From Pogona vitticeps (lineage: Eukaryota > Chordata > Lepidosauria > Squamata > Agamidae), in contig NC_135795.1 of NCBI RefSeq assembly GCF_051106095.1, forward strand, positions 4,704,501 to 4,768,500: 64,000 nt of DNA, read 5' to 3'. Positions 1 to 10,330 of this stretch are shown piece after piece. Position 1 is the first letter of the stretch; every line of letters starts with the position of its first letter. The notes below the pieces were generated by a model that ran no database searches, was not told where the DNA came from, and worked only from the letters and a program-made list of their open reading frames with translations. A program made the position numbers and the translations under genes.

Positions 1-241
1 ACCTGCTAGATGGCCAGTGTAACACCTTCTTGGCTGAGATGATCTCCAAGGCCTGAGTCCGGGTAACAGACCCTACCAGGGCGTACAGTAGCAAAACAGT
101 TACCCATCTGTCCTGTTTGAGGTTGAAGCGTGCCTCTTTCACAAACCTCTGCCAGGCGCCCTCATTCTGTCCAACATCTGGGCCGGCACCAGTAAGGGGA
201 TGAATAATAATTTGAGTTGGCTTGATGGAAACGGGCGGCAT
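1..241 (-). CDS. Unidentified partial open reading frame at left edge
   Basis: A minus-strand frame opens at an ATG at 241 and stays open for 80 codons to the window edge. The protein begins MPPVSIKPTQIII and contains the stretch WQRFVKEARFNL followed by a hydrophobic LLLYALVGS segment and TRTQALEII. I do not recognise the family. The pattern of a tryptophan, an aromatic-basic helix and a leucine-rich helix is loosely like the capsid part of retroelement Gag proteins, but a host gene exon is equally possible. No splice donor is obvious before the edge. Sequence just outside the window would settle what it is. Confidence 0.35.
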   Translation of the reverse strand, partial: MPPVSIKPTQIIIHPLTGAGPDVGQNEGAWQRFVKEARFNLKQDRWVTVLLLYALVGSVTRTQALEIISAKKVLHWPSSR

Positions 242-1089
242 TGAAAAACCACTCCAGAACTTGGGGAAAAAGTTGCTCCTTCAGATTCCCGTTTCCAGTG
301 TTCAATCAGCCAACACGGATCAAAACCGCTCTACGGCCAAGCAGCCGCCACCTCTAGGGAAGGGGCATCCATTGGTTTCATGCCACCGTTTGGAAAGGGG
401 TGTCCGTATGTGTTTCAGCTCCTAAACTGGCTATCGTAGGAGGTTACAATCCTGGTTTTCAGTAGAGGAGGTCTTGTTTTGGAAGCATGAAAAGGGTGGA
501 GCGGGGGGTTTAATCTGGATTTTTTTTTTACCTGCACCTTGGGGCTCCGCAGAGCTTGTTTCTCTTGAACATGGCCTTACGACACCCCCTCCATCTTGCC
601 GTATCGTGTTGCTGAAAAGCCCTCGACCCCCGTCTGTGGGGAGGCAGGGGCCAAGCATGTGTGAGGTGGAAGAATGGAAGAGGTGGGGTGGGGTGGGGGA
701 GCGAAACTGAGCTTCCTCGAAGAAAATGCACTACCCAGATCCGAAATGTGATGGAGGGTGGGGTGGGGGAGAGAAATGTGAATAAATATTTTGCACACCA
801 TCTGGCTCTCTCGTTTCCTGGGTCGACGTCACTTCCAAGAGAAGTCCTGAGGACAGATCAATTTGTCAGCCCGAAGCACCGCCATTCATAACATGCTGCA
901 CAATTTGGAGATACCACAAGAGAGAGACACAACGGCTAGAGCGCATCAGTGTTGCCCTGATAGGCTTTTAAAAAAAAAATGCTTCCTGCCTCTGCCCCTC
1001 CCCAGAGGAGCAGAGAAAGTTTTTAATTTCCTAGTATTATCTGTCTAAATAAAGTACATTTTGGACTGCAGCTACGGAGAAAGATCCCC
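242..1089. other. No recognised gene; G-rich local duplication
   Basis: No exon of a known protein was found here. The notable element is a short local duplication of a GGTGGGGTGGGGGAG-like block around 675-700 and 750-775. An AATAAA lies near 782, but nothing upstream supports a gene ending there. Confidence 0.4.
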
Positions 1090-1264
<175 letters not shown>

Positions 1265-1265
1265 A

Positions 1266-1640
1266 GAATTTTTTTACCCCGCCCCTCTAGACAATGTCTA
1301 CTCGGGGTGGCTTACATGGATAAAAAAAAAAAACAATATAACATGTATTAAAAAATCATCAAAAATTTCAGTTACAGCGATTCATTCAAACAACACATTA
1401 CCAAGATGACATAGCTTAAGAAAAGAAAAATAAGGATAAGTTAATTGACTGGAGGGAAGGCCTGCTTGAATAGCCAAGTTTTTAAAACTGGCTTTTGAAA
1501 ACGCCCAGCGAGGGTGCCAGCCGAATTTCAATTGGTAGGGTGTTCCATAGCCGAGGGGCCACCACTGAGAAAGCCCGGTTTCTTGTTTTTTTTCCTTTCT
1601 GGGCCTCTCTTTAGTCACTCATGAAGTGACTAAAGTTGTT
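1266..1640 (-). mobile_element. L2-type LINE 3' end fragment
   Basis: Read on the minus strand this carries the L2 tail signature: GTAAGCCACCCCGAG, then a GGGGCGGGGTAAAAA block, ending in the GATA microsatellite. The upstream part (about 1480-1600), with the phrase for a block that is 'CCACCACTGAGAAAG' on the plus strand, is shared in type with 5720-5790 and is probably the untranslated region of the same or a related LINE. The 5' boundary is a guess. Confidence 0.6.
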
Positions 1641-2689
1641 TTCTTAAGCCACTGAAGGAGAATGGGAAATTGAAAGCAGTGAGCTCTGCTTTGGTTTGAT
1701 CCCAGCGATCGCATGCACTGGAAATGAACCATCAGTTCTCAGTGCCCCATAAAAGGGAGTGGCCTCGATCAGTGGGAAACCCTGGCACCCCTCTCCACCG
1801 GGAATGGTCCCGGAAGGACACCCAGTGATCTCCGTGGTAAGTAATTAAAAGTTGCTCCAAGTTCATAGGTCTGACCCCACCCTGACTGGGACTTGCAGTC
1901 CACTGTTTTTCAAAGTTCTGTCCCGAGCATCCGGTAGCCTGAAGCCTTGGCCTCACTTTGCCTAAGGGTAGGGCTGGCCTGGGAAGTGTCTGGAATTAAT
2001 ACAGAAACTGTGAATGTATTAGATGAGGGAGGGGGAGAACCGGGGGGGAGAACTGCGTTTTGTGCCTTTCAGGGGGCGATCAGCTGCTGGATGCGTTCAC
2101 CTGCTTCCCTCCTGGTGCTCTTTTAAAATTGATGGTCTCTTTTGTTTGTACTGTGGGTGGTTCCAGTTAGACATCAAGATGTTGTAGTGGGAGAGATGCA
2201 ACCTGGCAGCTCGTAATTCACCTGCGCCAGGTGTCTGAGATCTGGGGAGCCGTCAGCCGCCTTCTCCCCCCCCCCCCCACTCCGGCAAAGGGAAGGAAAC
2301 TGGTCCTCCATTTCCATGGCCTGCCGTGGATAGATTTTTTTCACCCAGGGGGATAGTGTGTGTTAATGGATTTTTTCTGGGGCGACGGGAGACATGGACA
2401 TCCCTGAGAGGTAAATTGTTGGTATTAAGAACGGTACTGAATAGGTGGATTTGGGGATTGCGGCATTTTGTACTCAATGAGAACAAGGCAAAAAAAAGTA
2501 ACTTGCTCAACACTCTGCCTGAGCCATCAATCTTCCTGCTGGTTGCTGTTTCTGGTTTCAGCCAGATAAATGTCATGGACTCATTTCTCCTTTAGACAAA
2601 AAGTCACCGTTTCTGATCATTTTCATTCTAAACATCATCAGACGTAAACTGACCGTTAACAAGCGCAAGGATGTGTTTTGAAGCCCCTG
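1641..2689. other. No gene recognised
   Basis: No conserved exon, RNA gene or clear transposon end was seen. A C homopolymer run sits at 2266-2279. The short open frames on both strands here have no recognisable protein content. Confidence 0.4.
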
Positions 2690-2962
2690 TAAGATTGCCA
2701 CTTATTTATTTATTATTCATTTATATACCACCCCATAGTTCTAGAGCTCTTCTCTGGATTGTTCACAACATAATTGTGCAAGGAGCACTTTGTGTCCCCT
2801 CACCACAGCGAGCTGGGAACTCGTTTTACCAAACGCAGAAAGATGGAAGACCGAGTCAACCTTGAGCCGACTACCTGGATCTGTTGGGATTGAACTCATG
2901 CTGTGAGCAGAGGCTTAACTGCAGGATTGCAGTTTAACCATTACACCACCAGGTTCGTCCTG
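2690..2962 (-). mobile_element. tRNA-derived SINE with L2-like tail
   Basis: On the minus strand the element starts near 2962 with a tRNA-like promoter: an A-box-like TGGTGTAATGGTTAA and a B-box-like GAGTTCAATCCC. It ends in a TGGTATATAAATGAATAAT tail like the 3' end of L2 LINEs. A second copy of the head lies at 6898-7090 on the plus strand. It is a retroposed copy, not a tRNA gene, because no cloverleaf closes. Confidence 0.7.
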
Positions 2963-3079
2963 CGCCATTTTACACCCAGCGCCATAGCTTGCTCTCTGTG
3001 GCTTGCTACATGCACGCCTACCTGTCATTCGCTGTATCTTGGGGCTCAGTCTAGCTGTAGGGCTCATGGCCAGAAGGAA

Positions 3080-3215
3080 ATGATGATGATGATAATAATA
3101 ATCTTGGAACCACAAGCCTGGAAGGGGCCCTATGGGTCATCCTCTCCAGCCCCAGTCAAGGAGGCACAGTGGAGAATTCGAACTCCCAACCTCAGGTGCC
3201 ACAGGCACTCAAAAC
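3080..3215 (-). mobile_element. tRNA-derived SINE with CR1-like 3' end and ATC tail
   Basis: On the minus strand the order is tRNA-like B box (GAGTTCGAATTCTCC type), a short body, a GGCCCCTTCCAGGCTTG segment like CR1 3' ends, then a TTATTATTATCATCATCA tail. The same unit recurs at 4500, 10205, 38607, 62785 and 63866. Confidence 0.65.
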
Positions 3216-3734
3216 CTCGTTTACTTTTGTCGTGGCACTTTGGCTGGTTCTCTTACTGTTAGCTAGACCTCTTAACTGGTTTTCCAGCTCCACTCTCCCA
3301 GTGAGTTTCCATGTCTTGAGTGGGGATTCGAACCCACTTCTCCAGACTCCTAGAGTCACTCTAATCCCCGCAGCACACACTGGGTAATCTTTACGTACGT
3401 TGACCCGTTTAGATCTCTACGTTTGCCAGACCCTTGGCTCAGTCCCGGGAACACTGCTTCTGAGTGACCATCAGCTAGCAGTCCTCAAACTGAAGGGGGC
3501 CCATAGCTGGACTACAGACCCCATTAGCCACTGTCCAAGTTGGCTGGGGATGATGGGGGCTGTAGTCCAAAATATGTGGGCAGCCGACATTTGGAAAGCT
3601 CATGCAGATGATATTGAGTTAGGCGGTTCGGGTGTAAGGGCGTGAAATCTGCATAGAGAAGGCCCTAAGAAGAGCCGATTAGCTTCTTAGGTTTAGGGCA
3701 CGTCTGAGCAAGAAGCTAATTTGTACCTGGGTCC

Positions 3735-3786
3735 TTGGTTCGTTTAAAGGAGAAAGGCGGGGTAAAAATATTTTAAGTAAATGAAT
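3735..3786 (+). mobile_element. L2-type LINE tail remnant
   Basis: Contains the AGGAGAAAGGCGGGGTAAAA motif followed by an AT-rich tail, the same terminal block seen at 38330 and 29985. Confidence 0.5.
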
Positions 3787-3845
3787 GAAGACCCACCTTG
3801 CTCTCCTTCACACTCACATGAAGCTGGTGACCCCAATTTTGCAGC

Positions 3846-3990
3846 CTGGTGGATTTCCACTCGCTTTGAGTCCAAACTTTAAAGGCGCTGTCCAGAGTGC
3901 TGATCCTGTTGGAAGGTGTAATAGAGCCCAACCGCTTGGGTTGGTCCTCTAAAGTTTGGACCCAAACACAGAGTGGATGCACCCGTGCCC
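3846..3990. mobile_element. Palindromic MITE, GAATCCACTCC family (diverged)
   Basis: The two ends form an imperfect inverted repeat: GTCCAAACTTTAAAGG near 3870 pairs with CCTCTAAAGTTTGGAC near 3945, and the outer arms GGTGGATTTCCACTC and GAGTGGATGCACC also pair. No transposase frame is present, so it is non-autonomous. Related copies lie at 15668, 29608 and 56107. Confidence 0.6.
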
Positions 3991-4499
3991 TGTAAATATA
4001 GTGTCACCAACCTCTATGGATGCTCCTGGAAGTGGTTCTGTCTCTTCTCTTCCCCTTTTTACTTGGTTCTTCGGACAGCGCCGGGCAGTGCCACCGCCTG
4101 CTAATGCTGCCTCTGCAGCTAATTTAATTAGATCTCTGTTTACTCCTGTAGCCTGAGGCTATATGCGACAAAACCGCATGCTGTGCGCTTGTTTCGGTGG
4201 GTGGCAGAGCCCACCGCTCAATATGTCAACCTCTGTAATTTGCTTGGAGACCCTGAACCCGCACCGTGGCTTGACCTCCATTCCCTTTGATTGTCGGTTT
4301 TCTTTCCACCCACGAAGAGTTCCAAATCTTGTGGCATTGGAGATTTTCACTGCCTGAATATCAATGGCTCAGATCTTCACCTGGGTTTGAAAATTATGCA
4401 TCAAACTGTAGTGAAAGGTGGCAATCTTTAAAAAAAAAATAAGAGAGAAAGTGATCATGAGTAAATAGTAAACAGCAGGAAGATTCGAGAAAACAATGA

Positions 4500-4643
4500 A
4501 CTGCTCAGTGATTTAGTTCTCTGGCTCTGGAGCCAGAGGTTGGGAGTTCGATTCCCGCACGGTGCCTGTTTGACAAGGGCTAGACCCGATCATCTATAGG
4601 GTCCCTTCCAACTCTGCCGTTCTATGATGATGATGATGATGAT
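4500..4643 (+). mobile_element. tRNA-derived SINE with CR1-like 3' end and TGA tail
   Basis: Reads 5' to 3': A-box-like start at about 4503, a B-box-like GGGAGTTCGATTCCC at 4543, a spacer, then AGGGTCCCTTCCAACTCTG and TTCTATGATGATGATG. The last two blocks match the 3' terminus of CR1 LINEs, suggesting that CR1 machinery mobilised this SINE. Confidence 0.7.
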
Positions 4644-4794
4644 TGTTCTTGCTCCAGCAGAGAACGGATTACTGTTAGTAGCCACCAGCTACCAATCACC
4701 ATGTTGGACAGTGGAGCCGGAAAGTCTTTACAAAATCTTTACAAAATCTACAAAATCTTTACCCCATGGCTATTTGGTCAAATTATTTATTTAT

Positions 4795-5830
4795 TATTTA
4801 TTCGTTTAATTTTGCAGGCCACCTTTCCTCCCGATAAGGAGAATCTAAAGTGGCTCACAATACGAAAAGAATGGAATTGAAAAATTTTTAAAAAGACAAT
4901 TAAACGATATACTAATTAAAATTGCTGTTAAGTCGTGTCCGACTCTTCAAAACTAATTAAAATGCAATTGAATAATTAAATGTAGGTAAACGTGGAGGCA
5001 GTGTCAAATTTTATCTTCCTGGGCTCCATGATCACTGCAGATGGAGACAGCAGCCCTGAAATTAAAAGGCGCCTTCTTCTTGGGAGGAAAGCGATGACAA
5101 ATCTGGACAGCATCTTGAAAAGCAGAGACATCACCTTGCCAACAAAAGTCCGAATAGTCAAAGCTATGGTTTTTCCTGTCGTGATGTATGGAAGTGAGAG
5201 CTGGACCATAAAGAAAGCAGACCGCCGAAGAATTGATGCCTTTGAATTGTGGTGCTGGAGGAGACTCTTGAGAGTCATCTGGACTGCAAGGAGAACTAAC
5301 CTATCCGTTCTGAAGGAAATCAACCCTGAATGCTCACTTGAAGGACAGATCCTGAAGGTGAGGCTCCAATACTTTGGCCATCTCATGAGAAGAAAAGAGT
5401 CCTTGGAAAAAACCCTGATGTTAGGAAGGTGTGACAGCAAGAGGAGAAGGGGGCAACAGAGGATGAGATGGCTGGACAGTGTCTGCGAAGGAACCAACAT
5501 GAACCTGACCCAACTCCGGGAGGCAGTAGAAGACAGGAGGGCCTGGCGTGCTCTGGTCCATGGGGTCACGAAGAGTCGGACACGACTAAACGACTAAACA
5601 CACACACGCAAACGTGAAAAATGATCTTAACTTTAAAATGGCACTCGGGGACTCCGTTGTGAGGGTTTAAAAGCCTGCCTGAAAAGCTGGACCTTCAGCT
5701 GTCAGTGGAAGGATAAAAGAGAGGAGGGCCAACCTGATCTCCCGAGGGAGAGCATCCCATAACCAAGAGATTTTGCTGCCTGAGGCACAGAGCAAGCGGC
5801 CCCCACAGGATCGAGGGGCAGAACCCCTAA
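4795..5830 (-). mobile_element. Old LINE 3' region, split by a BovB insertion
   Basis: On the minus strand the tail TGTGAGCCACTTTAGATTC plus an AAATAA-rich end lies at 4795-4860. Untranslated LINE sequence continues at 5610-5830, interrupted at 4995-5609 by a BovB fragment. The outer element is therefore the older of the two. The family is probably L2-like; its 5' limit is uncertain. Confidence 0.5.
4995..5609 (+). mobile_element. BovB (RTE clade) LINE 3' fragment
   Basis: A 201-codon open frame (4992-5597) encodes the C-terminal part of the RTE/BovB reverse transcriptase: FIFLGSMITADGDSSPEI, LLGRKAMTNLDSILKSRDIT, MVFPVVMYGSESWT, FELWCWRRLLRV, YFGHLMRR and ending HGVTKSRTRLND. The copy is 5'-truncated and ends in the family's GTCGGACACGACTAAACGAC terminus. 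A 7-bp duplication, AAACGTG, flanks it at 4988-4994 and 5610-5616, marking a retrotransposition event. The frame is uninterrupted, so it is fairly young. BovB is known for horizontal transfer between squamates and mammals. Confidence 0.93.
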
Positions 5831-6764
5831 AGCCGGCCCAGGTTTTTTTATCTGGAGAGGCAGAGGATTTTACAAGCTTTCCCCCCTTCTATGAAAATCA
5901 AAACCGGAGCTTAGAAAAGCTTTTCAAAACCTGTTTTCCTCCTCGGCGGTGAAAATGCACATGCCCTCTGCCAAACTGGAGGGAGGCTGCCATTAACGGC
6001 TGTTTCTTTATTTAATAAGATTATTCATTTATTGGGCTGGTTTATTTATAAAGGTAAGGTTTATTTACTCCCCGTGTTTCCATTGCACTAGGACAGCTTA
6101 CAAAACTCGGAAGACTGCTTATGGAAGTACTAACGTTTGAAAGTAACTCCAGATTACACACATCCACGCATGAATGTCCAGTGGCAAGGGGTTCCACGGT
6201 CTGGACGAGGCTGTTCAGTTGTTGTGTACACATGGCTCCCCTTTTCTCTTCTGCTGGAAAGGCTACTCAAGAGAAGGCACAAGGTGGGAGTGTCCAAAGA
6301 TCATTTGATTCAACGTTTTTGGTACTATGTCAGAGGTGCGCCCACAATTTTTTGTCCCAGATTCCTTACTGGTGCTTCTATCCTTTCGAGACAACACGTA
6401 CCAGCAGCTACCCAGAGAGCCACCTACCTCATCAATAAACATCATTTCAATTAGACTTAATTGGCACGTACAGCAGATCCTATTTGATCCCTTTGGCATC
6501 TATTTTTGCTTCATATCGGAGATCTTGATCCCTGAGTCTTCCAAGAAAACAGCATTCTCAGAGCAATTTATGCATTAAAACTCCACTGCTCAGCTGTGAC
6601 GGACAGGTGAGGGCAGGGCTGTTCGCTACACCGGCGTCTCGAGAGCATCCAGGCATTTTGGACTATTAACTTCCATAATCCCCAGCCAGATGATACCAAT
6701 GGTTTTTCTATATTAATCCATCATGACTGTGTTATTATTCATATTGGGAGGGTGCCATTCCCCT
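5831..6764. other. No gene recognised
   Basis: Low-complexity AT stretches and short meaningless frames only. I see no exon or transposon terminus that I can name. Confidence 0.35.
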
Positions 6765-6850
6765 CATGAGCTCCAGACAGTTATACAGGCTTGCTTATAT
6801 TTGCAACAACCGTGTGAGGTAGATCAGGCTAAGAGATACTGCCCTCTTGG
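6765..6850 (-). mobile_element. MIR/CORE-SINE-like remnant
   Basis: Contains CAACCGTGTGAGGTAGATCAG, read as the core and 3' region typical of MIR-like SINEs on the minus strand. Similar remnants lie at 20835 and 24990. Old and diverged. Confidence 0.45.
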
Positions 6851-6897
6851 TTCTTCACAGCTGCGTTTTGAATCCAAACCACCACCACCCCTTACCA

Positions 6898-7090
6898 TAT
6901 GGAATCTCGTAGCATAGTGGTTAAACTGCAGTACTGCAGCCAAAACTCTGCTCACAAACTGGGTTCAATCCCATGGAGGCTCAAGGTTCACTCAGCCTTC
7001 CTTCCCTCCTTCTGAGGTTGGTAAATCGAGTACCCAGCTTTATCTCTGGTCAAGCAGGATTCTTGTTATGCAACTAGACCGAGAGTCGAC
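6898..7090 (+). mobile_element. tRNA-derived SINE (same family as 2690-2962)
   Basis: The head CGTAGCATAGTGGTTAAACT and the B-box-like GGGTTCAATCCCATGG are present, followed by the body GGCTCAAGGTTCACTCAGCC and TGGTAAATCGAGTACCCAGC, which match the copy at 2690-2962 read on the other strand. Confidence 0.65.
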
Positions 7091-8199
7091 CGCAGTCTTT
7101 CCCAAACTTCCATTGGACTGCAAAGCCCAGCATTCTCAGCCCATGGTAAGGGATTATGGGAGCAGTAGTCCCCAACTACCCCTTAAAAATCTTCATGTGG
7201 ACCAGGTTGCTTAACTGCGAATTATTGGACCACTAAAAAGTCATGCACAGTACTTGGCAGTGAAAAAATACAAATAAAAATGACTTTGGAAAGGATTTCC
7301 CCAGCCCACTGTCCTTCTGAATGGTTTGATCTACGACTCCCATGGGCCTCAAGGAGCATGGCCCCGGGTCCAGGATTGTGGGAGTTGTCGATCATAATAC
7401 CAAAATGGACGACCATTTGGGGATCCCTGGTCAACACAAGAGTCGATGAGAAAGAATGCGGAAGAGCGGCTGGAATATTGGGTTGGGAAGATCCAGGCCC
7501 TCTCAAAAGCCATGAACCTCCCTGGGGTGAACTTAAGCTGGTCATTCTCTCTTTCTACGTAATCTTCCTCGCAGGGCTGATCTGAGCATAAGGGAGGAGG
7601 CTTGAGCACAGGGTTCCCACGTGATGGCACAGAACAGCACATGCAAGAAGAAGAAGAAGGGGGTAAATAGCAGGCGGAGATCGAACTAATAAGGATTTGT
7701 CTTGTGCTTTTTGAATACTCAAAAATGCTTCGTGGAGCACCCGTTAGTAATTATTTAAATAACCCTTTGGCTTCGGCCAGGGTTGTTCTTTGTGTGCTGT
7801 AAGCATTTGGGGAGAGGGAGGTGTGTGGAATTTTCAGATACCCGTTCTCAGTACATTTCTGCAGACCTGCCACAAAGCAGAGTCCAGAAAAGTTATTTTT
7901 CTGGAATTTTGTGTCCTGCTCATGGCATACCTGTGGTGGTTTTGTGGAACCAGAAGTTCAGCGCCGAGTGCTCTCTCTATATATGTGCAAAAGTAGCATC
8001 TATCATCAAACTGGGCATGCATGCGTATGTGCCCGCGCACACACACACACACAGATCGGACAGGCTGATAGATCACAAAGACACAACCCAGTCAAAGCTA
8101 CAGCATTTACCAATCCATGTAAGAAAGCAACAAGTACCCCAACATTGGTCAGTTTCCTACATTCTACCAAAATGTGCATAATAATAAATAATGGTGTGC
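7091..8199. other. No gene recognised
   Basis: Short MITE-like scraps (paired 'cagcattctcagcccatg' and 'gggattatgggagcagtag' types around 7120-7175) and a short CA run at 8036-8053. No host exon was found in the several overlapping open frames of 7800-8700. Confidence 0.4.
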
Positions 8200-8425
8200 C
8201 AGCAAGTGATTTTGACTTACAGCCACATTTTTCAGAGTTTTCCAGGAAGAGGGGAAATTTAGAGGTGCTCTACCCTTCCCTTCCACTGGGGGGTGCTCTG
8301 GGATGGTGCAGCTTTGGCCCAAGGCTACCCAGGCTGGCTCTTCTCCCAGAAGGCCCAGTGGGGGAATTGAACTTCTGGCTCCACAGCCAGAGACCTAACC
8401 CACTGAGCTTTCCACCCAGCCTCCG
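8200..8425 (-). mobile_element. tRNA-derived SINE with RTE-like tail
   Basis: Minus-strand copy of the SINE seen on the plus strand at 19966-20222. It has a tRNA-like head at the right (TGGCTGTGGAGCCAGAAGTT), a TGGCCTTGGG-like central block, and a 3' end related to the 'AAGTCA...TTGACTTG' terminus. Confidence 0.6.
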
Positions 8426-9084
8426 AAATGTGCATAAAACAACCTTTAAAATGCTCAAATTTTCTCCAGGACCAATTATCTCAACACATTTTGGCAGATT
8501 CTTACCGCCATCACCTCATTTTTCTCATCTACTATGTGAGGGGAAACCCCCCCCTCAAGAATATGGCTTTAAATTCCTACTCTTTGGGTTCACCAGAGAG
8601 AAAGCAAAAATCTCGGTGGTAGCAGCGGGGAGATGTCTCGGGCTTCATAAAATAAGTGAAAAACAGAGAGGGTCTGGACAAGGCAGGGACCGGAGGGGGC
8701 TTTAATTATCTCAGAGGAAAAAATTACTGGAGCAGAAAAATCCAGGCAGCACAGAGCAAAGCCAGAAGGCAGATATTTGTGGGTCACAGCAGTGCGCGCT
8801 TCTAAACGCCGGCACCGAAAAGGGGCTGTGGATTTCTATTAAATCGGAAGATACACGAGCCATTCCATTGCCAAGGGTTCAGAATTAAACCAGGTTGAAC
8901 AACCCGGATCATCGGTTGTTAACCTGTGATCGGTCCCCCCACCCCCCGTGGGGCCACGATGTCCTCACAGGGGGTGCGTGAAGGCTTGTAGAAATGTTAT
9001 TATTTTTTTGCAGTTAAAATAGAAAGAATGGAGGAATGAAAGAAAGCAAGACACGCAGCCATTGCTCATGTAGATGAGAATGGA

Positions 9085-9780
9085 GTTGAATGAATTCAAA
9101 GAGCTGGTCTTAACCTATAGAGCCCTAAACCGCTTGGGCCCAAGCTACCGTATTTTTCTATGTATAAAATGACACTTTTTCCTAAAATAATTAAGAGGAA
9201 AAATTGAGGGTCATTTTATAAAAGGTAGTAAGGAGGGGGGAAGGGATCAAAGCGCTTTGATCCCTGCTGTCCCCCTCCACTTTTTGCAAAGAAAGTGGAG
9301 GGGGGGAGCAGGAATCAAAGCGTTTTGATCCCTGCCTTCCCTCTCCACTTTCTTGCAAAGAAATAAATTTTGGGTTAGAAAAGTGGGGGGTGTCTTATAC
9401 ATGAAGGCATCTTGTACACTGAAAATACGGTATCTCAAGGGTGTCACTTGCTCAAGTATTAAGGAACGTGCTCAAGTATTAAGATCATCAGGGGAGGCCT
9501 TCCTGTGGGTCCTGCCACCCTCACAGATGTACAAGACAGGACCTTCTCTGTGGCTGCTCCCAGACTCTGGAACTTCCTCCCACTGGAGGCCAGCCTGACC
9601 CTATCTTGGCTCTCCTTCCGCAAGCAAAGACCTTGCTCTTCATTCAAGTTTTTCCTGAGCAACTGGTTGCCTGAGTGGGTTTTTAAAAATGGATTGCTGT
9701 ACCTTACTGCTTTGAATGTGTTTTGGTATATTTTAAATATATAAATAGTATTTAATTCTTGTTAACATGTTCCCAGATAC
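9085..9780 (+). mobile_element. L2 LINE C-terminal fragment, split by a MITE
   Basis: The first piece (about 9085-9145) carries the LVLTYRALNRLGPSY-like end of the L2 reverse transcriptase. After the MITE at 9146-9432 the frame content continues with FSVAAPRLWNFLPLE (9545-9590) and FKFFLSNWL, matching FSAVAPRLWNNLPPE and LKTWL of the young copy at 39506-42331. An AT-rich tail ends near 9780. Confidence 0.7.
9146..9432. mobile_element. MITE with TACCGTATTTTT termini, nested in L2
   Basis: Terminal inverted repeats TACCGTATTTTTC (left) and GAAAATACGGTA (right) bound 287 bp with no coding capacity. It contains an internal duplication of an AAGTGGAGGGGG and ATCAAAGCG block, seen twice between 9246 and 9340. 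It sits inside the L2 fragment, so it is younger than that copy. The superfamily was not determined. Confidence 0.7.
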
Positions 9781-10204
9781 TTTTCTATGTTATTAATAAA
9801 CACACTCTTTGATAACACAAATTCAGACTTAGAATGAAGACGAGGAATAAGTCCCTTTCCTGCTTCCTCGGCGGGCGACCGTTGACAGAATCGGGGAAAC
9901 CAGCAGAGCATGTCGGAAGACCCTTTGGGCAAAACTTTGGCAGACGAGAAATGCGTAGGAGGGGCAAGCTTTCACAACGGAGGTGTGCCTCCTAGTGGTA
10001 TCCAAGTGGGGGATGCACTCCAGGTAACTCGAGTCAGCCAGCCAAGTCAGGGAAACCAACCATAGAGGGGATGGGGAGCAGGTATGGGAAGACACAGTCC
10101 TATGGAACAGTATCTCACATGTACATATTAACAACACAGGTAACTTAAGGGGAAACTGTGTAACGGAACGTCAGAAGGAACGGGGTTACCTTTGTCAACT
10201 GTAT

Positions 10205-10330
10205 TTTATAATAAGAATGATTTTAGAACTTCGCAGCTGGAAGGGACCCTCTGGATCGTCAAGTCTAGCCCCTGGCAAGGAGGCATAAGTGGGGAATCGA
10301 ACTGCCAACCTCGGCTTTCCAACCCAACCC
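10205..10330 (-). mobile_element. tRNA-derived SINE with CR1-like 3' end
   Basis: Minus-strand copy of the 4500-4643 SINE. GAAGGGACCCTCTGGATCG and GGGGAATCGAACTGCC are the CR1-like end and the B box read backwards. Confidence 0.55.

Noticed and set aside
4500-4570. tRNA genes suggested by A/B-box motifs here and at 2900, 6900 and 19980
   Set aside because: No closed cloverleaf; each is followed by a SINE body and tail.
4976-5569. 197-codon minus-strand frame
   Set aside because: Antisense shadow of the BovB reverse-transcriptase frame.
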